Source: Fontimicrobium_A sp034506455 | GTDB lineage: Bacteria > Zhuqueibacterota > Zhuqueibacteria > Residuimicrobiales > Krinioviventaceae | DNA: 6,731 nt | Assembly: GCA_034506455.1 (NCBI GenBank) | Contig: JAPDPN010000138.1 | Location: 1 to 6,731 of the forward strand | Reading direction: 5' to 3' | Shown: piece by piece, positions 1 through 6,731 of the stretch | Layout of the letters: every line of letters begins with the position of its first letter | Position numbering within the stretch: the stretch's first letter is position 1 | Translations under genes and position numbers: made by a program | The notes under the pieces: model-generated | The model's database searches: none | Told to the model about the DNA's origin: nothing | The model's input: the letters and a program-made list of their open reading frames with translations, nothing else

Positions 1-50
1 TCCTGCCAGTTGATGACCAAGATGCGGTAACGTCGTTTTGCCGATCTCAT
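1..50 (-). CDS. Glycosyltransferase family 4, N-terminal fragment (cut by window edge)
   Basis: This is the first 16 complete codons of a gene running off the left edge. They read MRSAKRRYRILVINWQ, and the next codon begins GA (Asp or Glu). A basic leader followed by a hydrophobic first beta strand ending in V-I-N-W-Q-(D/E) is the usual opening of family 4 (GT-B fold) glycosyltransferases that move sugars from activated donors onto envelope lipids or polysaccharides. The ATG shares its A with the TAA stop of the methyltransferase (TAATG), a typical translational-coupling junction, and only a weak purine stretch (CGGAAA) lies upstream. The family call is inferred from very few residues: the donor site and C-terminal domain are outside the window. 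Another Rossmann-type enzyme cannot be excluded. Confidence 0.6.
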   Translation of the reverse strand, partial: MRSAKRRYRILVINWQ

Positions 51-823
51 TACGGTTTCCGTGCCACAATACCGATATCCATGAACGTCATCCGAGCTGC
101 GGACAACCGCCGAAATGAGTCGCGAAGTGCTTGCCGAATGCGGTGCAGCAGCGGCATTTGGGGCGGATACATCGGCAGCACTATGCCGATCTTTTTCAGG
201 GCTTCACGGACGGCGCGGTAAAAAAAGCTCGGACGCATCCAATCTCCGTAGATTCGGAGGGTAACAAGTCCGGATTTTTCGTGAAGCCGTCGCAGCTGTC
301 CTGCGGTAAATTCCGTCTCCCATCCTGCGAACCATTTGTTCGTAGCGATCAAAATGTGCTTGACGAGCGTATACGGGTGAAAGGTCTGCGGAACATCGGC
401 GATCGTACAGCCGCCGGACTTGAGCACATCACAAATCTGTGAGACAATCCCCTCAGGCCTTTCAAAGTGCTCCAACAAGCCCTGATGATAGACGAGATCC
501 AAAGAACCTTGGCGGAACGGCAGATGAAAGGCATCGGCGCGTACCAAATAAACGGGGACGTTTTCTTTTCTTGCCGATTCGGCGATCAATTTGAGCGAGC
601 TTTGCGCATAGTCAAGAAAGATCACGCGGCCGCCCAATTTTGCCAGGCGCAGGCCGTCGCGTCCCGAGCCGGCGCCGATTTCCATGATCCATTTCTCGGC
701 AGGCGGTCCCAGCGCCAGGATCTGCTCCAGAATGCGTTCCGAAGTCGGATAGATTTCTTGAATCGGACGACCGGTCCAAAAACTTTCCCACACATCACGT
801 TGGTGTTTTCCTTTCTTTATCAA
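50..823 (-). CDS. Class I SAM-dependent methyltransferase (Methyltransf_11/25 type)
   Basis: This 257-residue protein has one Rossmann-like SAM-binding domain and is predicted to be a soluble cytoplasmic enzyme. Motif I is E48-I-G-A-G-S-G-R-D-G. The acidic residue ending strand beta-2, which would hold the SAM ribose, is D71 in FLDYA. D97-A98 (RADAFHLPF) fits the adenine-binding loop, and LDLVYHQGLLEHF at 108-120 is the beta-4 signature seen in UbiE/Methyltransf_11 proteins. No membrane segment is evident. The start is TTG at 823-821: an in-frame stop lies five codons upstream, and GAGGGAG sits 7 nt before the TTG. It follows recG by 30 nt and overlaps the next gene, a probable glycosyltransferase, by 1 nt. 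That pairing suggests methylation of a sugar, lipid or other envelope precursor, but the substrate cannot be read from the sequence. The fold is confident; the specific role is unknown. Confidence 0.9.
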   Translation of the reverse strand: MIKKGKHQRDVWESFWTGRPIQEIYPTSERILEQILALGPPAEKWIMEIGAGSGRDGLRLAKLGGRVIFLDYAQSSLKLIAESARKENVPVYLVRADAFHLPFRQGSLDLVYHQGLLEHFERPEGIVSQICDVLKSGGCTIADVPQTFHPYTLVKHILIATNKWFAGWETEFTAGQLRRLHEKSGLVTLRIYGDWMRPSFFYRAVREALKKIGIVLPMYPPQMPLLHRIRQALRDSFRRLSAARMTFMDIGIVARKP

Positions 824-830
824 AGCTCTG

Positions 831-837
831 CTCCCTC
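831..837 (-). promoter_or_regulatory. Ribosome binding site for the methyltransferase (decides a TTG start)
   Basis: On the minus strand GAGGGAG is followed by 7 nt (CAGAGCT) and then TTG. It is the only purine-rich match to the anti-Shine-Dalgarno sequence near the 5' end of the gene, and it supports TTG at 823 as the initiator. An ATG at 839-837 overlaps the site but reads only six codons before a stop. Confidence 0.75.
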
Positions 838-853
838 ATGCACCGGCTTGGGC

Positions 854-2959
854 TCAACTGATCCAGGACAACTGGTAATAGTTGCGATATTTTCGGCTAA
901 AATAGCCGCGAATAGGTAAATCTTCGGGTTCGGACAACTGCGGATCGCGTTCGACCAGCGCAACGGCTTCTTCGCGTGCGCAGGTCAACAGATCGCCGTC
1001 GCGTAAAATGTCCGCCACCTTGAGGTTCGGCATGCCGCTCTGCTGCGTGCCGAAATAGTCGCCCGGACCGCGCAGCTGCAGATCCTTTTCGGCAATCTTG
1101 AAACCATCGTTGGTGGCCGCCATAATCTCCAACCGTTCGCGCGCTTCCGCGGAAAGATTGCCGTATGCAATCAGAATGCAGTAGGACTGTCGACTGCCTC
1201 TGCCGACTCGGCCGCGCAGCTGATGCAGCTGCGACAGCCCGAACCGCTCGGCATGTTCGATAACCATGATCGTCGCGTTGGGCACGTCCACGCCGACCTC
1301 GATCACCGTGGTGCTGACCAGAATCTGCACGCGGCCGCTTTTAAAGGATTCCATAACCTGCTCCTTCTCTTCGGTCGACATGCGCCCGTGCAGCAGTCCA
1401 AGCGAAAAGGATTGAAAAAAGGTCGTCCGCATGATCTCATAGCTTTCGGTCGCCGCTTTCAAGTCGAGTTTTTCCGACTCTTCGACCAACGGAAAGACGA
1501 TGTAGGCCTGCTCGCCTTCGGCGACTTTTTGCCGCACAAACTCGTAGATTTTGCGTCGGCTTTTTTCGTCCCGCCACCGCGTGATGATCGGTTTGCGGCC
1601 TGCGGGCAACTGATCGAGCAGAGAAACATCGAGGTCGCCGTACAGCGTCATGGTAAGAGTGCGGGGAATGGGCGTGGCGGTCATCACCAACAGGTGCGGT
1701 TGGACACCTTTTTCCCGCAACGCCGCCCGCTGCATGACCCCGAACCGATGCTGTTCGTCGATGACCACCAGGCCCAAACGCGAAAACTCGACATGCTCCT
1801 GGATCAAGGCATGCGTGCCGACGACAATTTGCGCCGTGCCGTCCGCGATCTCACGGATAATCCGCTCGCGCTCGCTCTTTTTTTGTCCTCCGATCAGCAG
1901 AGCCAAATGCACGCCGATGCCTTCCAGCAGCTTGTGCAGCGTCAAAAAATGCTGTTCCGCCAAAATTTCGGTCGGCGCCATCAAGGCTGCCTGGCAGCCG
2001 TTATCGACGGCGATGAGCATGGCAAACAGCGCGACGAGGGTCTTGCCGGAACCGACGTCTCCTTGGAGCAAACGGTTCATCGGCTGGCTGGAGCGGAGGT
2101 CGGCGCGGATTTCATGCAGAACCCGTTTCTGAGCATTGGTCAATTCGAACGGCAAAGCCGCAGAAAGAGCTTTAACTTTTTCGCCGATGCGCGTAAAAGC
2201 GGTGCCGCCGCTTTGGATTGAATACCGTTTGCGGCGCAGCGCAAGCAATAGTTGGAGAAAAAACAGCTCGTCGAATTTCAACCGCCGCAAAGCGCGCTGC
2301 AGGCTCTCAAAGCTGTTCGGCAGATGAACCTGTCGCAGGGCTTCGCCCAGCGGCGGCAAATCGTGTCGGGCGCGAAGAGCCGCCGGTAAAGGATCCGCAA
2401 GATCGCCGCAAAAGTCCTTGACCAGTCGCGCCATCAAACGGCGGAAACCGCGGCTGTCGAGACCGACGTCCGTCAAGCCTTCGGTGGAAGGATAGACCGG
2501 CACGATCCTGCCTGTGTGGATCGGACTAACCTCGAGGTTTCTCCCAAGGCGGTCGAATTCGGGGTGCACCATCTGCAGGCCGCCGTAACGGCTCGGCTTG
2601 CCGCTCACGGCCAGCCATTCGCCGACGGCAAACAGGCGCTGCCAAATAGGTATGCCGGCAAACCAGACACAGACGAGAAGACCGGTATCGTCTTTGAGCA
2701 CCAAATAGAAGCGGGTCTTGCCGCCTTTTTTGATGCCGGTCTCGATGATGCGGCCGATGACCGTGGCCGGTTCATCTTCGCGCAGCTGATTGATTGGGGT
2801 GACGTTGGTGCGATCCAAATAGCGCCGCGGCAGATAGTAGAGAAGCTCCTCGATCGTAAAGACGCCGACTTGAGCCAGCGCAGCGGCGCGTTTCGGACCG
2901 ACCGACGACAGCCGGTCCACCGGCTGCAGCAAAACTTCCAAAGAGACCGAGGAGCTCAC
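854..2959 (-). CDS. recG: ATP-dependent DNA helicase RecG
   Basis: RecG is a cytoplasmic superfamily 2 helicase that regresses stalled replication forks and branch-migrates Holliday junctions. The 701-residue product matches the family length (about 690). The N-terminal region has a helix-hairpin-helix-like stretch (LSSVGPKRAAALAQVG, 17-32). An OB-fold wedge domain follows at about 60-150. The motor motifs are complete: Walker A GDVGSGKT (300-307), DEQH box (401-404), TATPIPRT (427-434), LLHGRM (522-527), motif V VSTTVIEVGVDVPNA (548-562) and motif VI QLHQLRGRVGRG (577-588). The RecG-specific TRG translocation motif is seen in QLRGPGDYFGTQQSG (628-642). The start is GTG at 2959-2957. The frame opens only three codons earlier, after a TAG, and the first internal Met is at residue 130, well past the N-terminal domain. 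No good Shine-Dalgarno is seen; the upstream gene ends 9 nt before, so coupled re-initiation is likely. No truncation or missing motif. Confidence 0.98.
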   Translation of the reverse strand: MSSSVSLEVLLQPVDRLSSVGPKRAAALAQVGVFTIEELLYYLPRRYLDRTNVTPINQLREDEPATVIGRIIETGIKKGGKTRFYLVLKDDTGLLVCVWFAGIPIWQRLFAVGEWLAVSGKPSRYGGLQMVHPEFDRLGRNLEVSPIHTGRIVPVYPSTEGLTDVGLDSRGFRRLMARLVKDFCGDLADPLPAALRARHDLPPLGEALRQVHLPNSFESLQRALRRLKFDELFFLQLLLALRRKRYSIQSGGTAFTRIGEKVKALSAALPFELTNAQKRVLHEIRADLRSSQPMNRLLQGDVGSGKTLVALFAMLIAVDNGCQAALMAPTEILAEQHFLTLHKLLEGIGVHLALLIGGQKKSERERIIREIADGTAQIVVGTHALIQEHVEFSRLGLVVIDEQHRFGVMQRAALREKGVQPHLLVMTATPIPRTLTMTLYGDLDVSLLDQLPAGRKPIITRWRDEKSRRKIYEFVRQKVAEGEQAYIVFPLVEESEKLDLKAATESYEIMRTTFFQSFSLGLLHGRMSTEEKEQVMESFKSGRVQILVSTTVIEVGVDVPNATIMVIEHAERFGLSQLHQLRGRVGRGSRQSYCILIAYGNLSAEARERLEIMAATNDGFKIAEKDLQLRGPGDYFGTQQSGMPNLKVADILRDGDLLTCAREEAVALVERDPQLSEPEDLPIRGYFSRKYRNYYQLSWIS

Positions 2960-2968
2960 GACGCCGTG

Positions 2969-4315
2969 CTACTGAATCAAGACCGTGTACTCGAAGCGGG
3001 TCTCGCCGTTGGCGGGTACGGTGACCAAAAAATCGACGCGACGCGCGGTTTTCTCTTTGATCGGCGGCGTGCTGCCGATGAACTTGCAGTCGCCCCATAA
3101 ATGCTCGACCACCACCACTTCGATTGGCTCCTTCTTGTGGTTGCGCAGCTTTATAGCCACCGTGAGCTGACGACTCGTACTGGTCACCTTTTGCTCCTTC
3201 ACAACCTCGCGCTCGCCGACGACGTCGAAAGCATTGCCGAGCTTCAACCGCACCGTTTCGTCTTTGGGCGTATGATCGATCATATCTTCGCCGATGAATT
3301 CCTGGGAGCCGTCTGTATCGCGCTTGTAAACGCGAACTTTGCCTTTGGGGAGCGGCATGCCCAAGCCGCTGTCCTTGCTGTTCTTAAACTCCAACCGCAC
3401 CTGCACCTTGTCGTCGTTGTAAGCGTCGTCGTACACATAGACTTTGGTTACCGGCGTGGTCTGGGGTTCAAAAAGGGACATCTGTTTGATCTGCCGATCT
3501 TTAAGCGTCGCCGGGCGCTGGAGGGTGTAAAGGTGGTATTCAAAGAACTCTTTTTCTTCGAACGGCAATGCGGTAGCAGCAAGCATAAAGGTATCCTCCT
3601 TACGCAAACGCCTGGGATATTCCTCTTCAACGCGGTTGACATCTCCGGCGACCAGCTTCAGTTTGGCGTTTTCAAAGGAAGAGCCGCAGTTGTTCTCAAT
3701 GGACACCCAACCGGCGAGGTCCATCTGCGTGTCCTTTTCGTTGACCACAGCGACATACTCGGCATGCCATTTGATACCGCTTGTCAAATAGCTGATCTCA
3801 GAGCGTACCGGCCCCGCAACCTTGCTGTCCAGCAGCCACACCAACGTCGGCTTGGTCACCAAGCCGCCCGGCAGGGACGGAAAGACGACGCTTTCGATGG
3901 CCGCCGCTTTGATCGCTCTCACTTGGCCGCCGTCAAGGCCAATGATCACGTCGTTGTCGACCGCACTCAGCAGCGTACCCTGCACCGCACCGGTCTGTTT
4001 GACCATCACCAACACTTCCTGGTTGATGTACTTTTGCAGCAGCCGCGACATGCCCACCAAGTCGTACTCGAAATTCTGTTCCAACAGCGCCACTTCCTGC
4101 GGATGCGAGAGCGCTTTGAAATGCACCGAAGTGGGATCGATGCGCGCCGCTACATCCTCAAAAGAAAAAATCTGAACGCCCTTTTTCAACTGGATGGTGC
4201 GTACCTGACGCACCAGAGCCAAATCGTTGTTGTAGATCGTTACCGCCGTCTCATCGGCTGCAAGCGTCGTCGCCATGATAACCCCTCCCAAGGTTAGCCT
4301 GATAAATTTTTTCAT
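2969..4315 (-). CDS. Secreted DUF4139 domain-containing protein of unknown function
   Basis: This 448-residue protein is predicted to be exported. It has a short signal peptide (Lys2, Lys3 and Arg6, a hydrophobic stretch to about residue 20, then a plausible LAA/DE cleavage site). The mature N-terminus TAVTIYNNDLALVRQVR and following beta-rich region lead into the DUF4139 domain, recognisable from YLTSGIKWHAEYVAVV (176-191), GWVSIENNCGSSFENAKLKL (202-221), EYHLYTLQRPATL (259-271), GKVRVYKRD (325-333) and HTPKDETVRLKLGNAFDVVGER (348-369). This domain also occurs in proteins annotated as mucoidy-inhibitor-A-like, but the MuiA-type N-terminal half with long coiled coils is not evident here. No enzymatic motif is visible and the biochemical role is unknown. 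The mature part has only two cysteines, 210 and 410. The start is ATG at 4315-4313 with GGGGTG just upstream. Met14 is an alternative start with a stronger ribosome site, but using it would remove most of the signal peptide. The gene lies 9 nt before recG; a functional link to recG is not implied. Confidence 0.88.
   Translation of the reverse strand: MKKFIRLTLGGVIMATTLAADETAVTIYNNDLALVRQVRTIQLKKGVQIFSFEDVAARIDPTSVHFKALSHPQEVALLEQNFEYDLVGMSRLLQKYINQEVLVMVKQTGAVQGTLLSAVDNDVIIGLDGGQVRAIKAAAIESVVFPSLPGGLVTKPTLVWLLDSKVAGPVRSEISYLTSGIKWHAEYVAVVNEKDTQMDLAGWVSIENNCGSSFENAKLKLVAGDVNRVEEEYPRRLRKEDTFMLAATALPFEEKEFFEYHLYTLQRPATLKDRQIKQMSLFEPQTTPVTKVYVYDDAYNDDKVQVRLEFKNSKDSGLGMPLPKGKVRVYKRDTDGSQEFIGEDMIDHTPKDETVRLKLGNAFDVVGEREVVKEQKVTSTSRQLTVAIKLRNHKKEPIEVVVVEHLWGDCKFIGSTPPIKEKTARRVDFLVTVPANGETRFEYTVLIQ
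3595..3601 (-). promoter_or_regulatory. Near-consensus internal Shine-Dalgarno before Met244 of the DUF4139 gene
   Basis: The minus strand reads AAGGAGG, an 8-nt spacer (ATACCTTT) and an in-frame ATG at 3586-3584. It is the best ribosome-site match I found in the window. Initiation there would give a 205-residue product covering the C-terminal half of the DUF4139 domain and lacking any signal peptide. It is encoded by Arg-Lys-Glu-Asp-Thr-Phe-Met, so chance from codon choice is possible. Use as a start is not shown by the sequence. Confidence 0.35.
4247..4315 (-). other. Signal peptide region of the DUF4139 protein
   Basis: Residues 1-20 have two lysines at the N-terminus, Arg6, a moderately hydrophobic core (LTLGGVIMATTLAA) and small residues before a probable signal peptidase I site after Ala20 or Ala19. 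There is no lipobox cysteine, so the protein is probably periplasmic or exported rather than a lipoprotein. The core is short and interrupted by Arg6, which lowers confidence. The interval also covers the first three mature residues. Confidence 0.6.
4282..4288 (-). promoter_or_regulatory. Strong internal Shine-Dalgarno before Met14 of the DUF4139 gene
   Basis: GGAGGGG is followed by TTATC (5 nt) and an in-frame ATG at 4276-4274. It lies within codons for Leu9 to Val12. It is the better of the two candidate initiation sites on sequence alone, but initiation here would leave only MATTLAA before the mature domain and should abolish export. It may simply reflect Gly-Gly codons. Confidence 0.4.
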
Positions 4316-4398
4316 TGCAACACCCCGTATTTAATAGAGTACGGCTTTCAAACCTCTCTCACGCGACTTTGTTCCCGCGCAATCGGCTGCAACGGTGT
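4316..4398 (-). other. 83-nt gap between valS and the DUF4139 gene
   Basis: This is the longest non-coding stretch in the window. It contains no T-tracted hairpin that would serve as a terminator. The AT-rich part (TATTAAATA on the minus strand, near 4328-4336) could act as a -10 element, but no -35 hexamer is found at 16-18 nt, and the TTGAAA nearby is only 9 nt away. A short inverted repeat CCGTA/TACGG (4325-4329 and 4340-4344, 10-nt loop) is too weak to assign a function. It may hold a promoter for the downstream genes or be simple operon spacing. Confidence 0.4.
4321..4326 (-). promoter_or_regulatory. Probable ribosome binding site of the DUF4139 gene
   Basis: The minus strand reads GGGGTG followed by TTGCA and then the ATG at 4315. 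The match to the anti-Shine-Dalgarno sequence is moderate, with usable spacing (5 nt from GGGGTG, 7 nt from GGGG). It favours Met1, which keeps the signal peptide, although the site before Met14 is stronger. Confidence 0.5.

Positions 4399-6731
<2,333 letters not shown>

Noticed and set aside
837..839. ATG upstream of the methyltransferase as its start
   Set aside because: It is in a different frame and meets TGA after six codons; it merely overlaps the ribosome site.
1223..2221. 332-codon plus-strand open frame opposite recG
   Set aside because: It lies entirely within the helicase motor region of recG on the other strand. The composition (Gln, His, Arg-rich) looks like a shadow frame and no domain is recognisable.
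2516..3100. Plus-strand frame of 194 codons spanning the recG 5' end and the DUF4139 3' end
   Set aside because: It is antisense to two confidently identified genes and crosses their junction, with no family resemblance.
3101..4297. 398-codon plus-strand open frame opposite the DUF4139 gene
   Set aside because: It is antisense to an intact gene with clear family motifs. Its translation is rich in His, Leu and Val runs with no recognisable domain, as expected from reading the complement of a GC-rich gene.
4325..4344. Inverted repeat CCGTA/TACGG upstream of the DUF4139 gene as an operator or terminator
   Set aside because: It has only 5 bp of stem with a 10-nt AT-rich loop and no T-tract; repeats this short are expected by chance.
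4328..4350. Promoter with TTGAAA and TATTAA on the minus strand in the valS-DUF4139 gap
   Set aside because: The two hexamers are only 9 nt apart, too close for a sigma-70 promoter, and no other -35 fits.

Overview
The window is a compact bacterial segment in which every supported gene lies on the minus strand and is read from high to low coordinates. In transcription order it holds the 3' part of valS (valyl-tRNA synthetase, cut by the right edge), a secreted DUF4139-family protein, recG (branch-migrating DNA helicase), a class I SAM-dependent methyltransferase, and the first 16 codons of what looks like a family 4 glycosyltransferase, cut by the left edge. Nearly all the sequence is coding.

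The gaps are 83 nt (valS to DUF4139), 9 nt (DUF4139 to recG) and 30 nt (recG to methyltransferase). The methyltransferase and glycosyltransferase overlap by 1 nt (TAATG). No convincing terminator is visible in any gap, so the last four genes, and perhaps all five, may be co-transcribed. If the DUF4139-to-glycosyltransferase block has its own promoter, the 83-nt gap is the only non-coding place for it, but no good promoter match is seen there. Start codons vary: ATG for DUF4139 and the glycosyltransferase, GTG for recG, TTG for the methyltransferase. The TTG has a clear Shine-Dalgarno sequence, whereas recG lacks one and is probably translated by coupling.

The organism is a moderately GC-rich bacterium with a cell envelope. 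The DUF4139 protein, the ValRS type (Cys-x2-Cys near the catalytic domain, C-terminal coiled-coil arm) and the mix of housekeeping and envelope-sugar genes would fit a Gram-negative lineage such as an FCB-group or candidate phylum (Calditrichota/KSB1-like). That placement is a low-confidence impression, not a result.

Functionally, valS and recG are housekeeping genes for translation and replication-fork repair. The methyltransferase-glycosyltransferase pair probably opens a glycan or small-molecule modification module that continues beyond the left edge. I see no phage, transposon, CRISPR, RNA gene or defence system. The least ordinary features are two strong in-frame Shine-Dalgarno plus ATG arrangements inside the DUF4139 gene, and the uncharacterised nature of that protein itself. 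I do not see evidence for a new biological system in these 6.7 kb.
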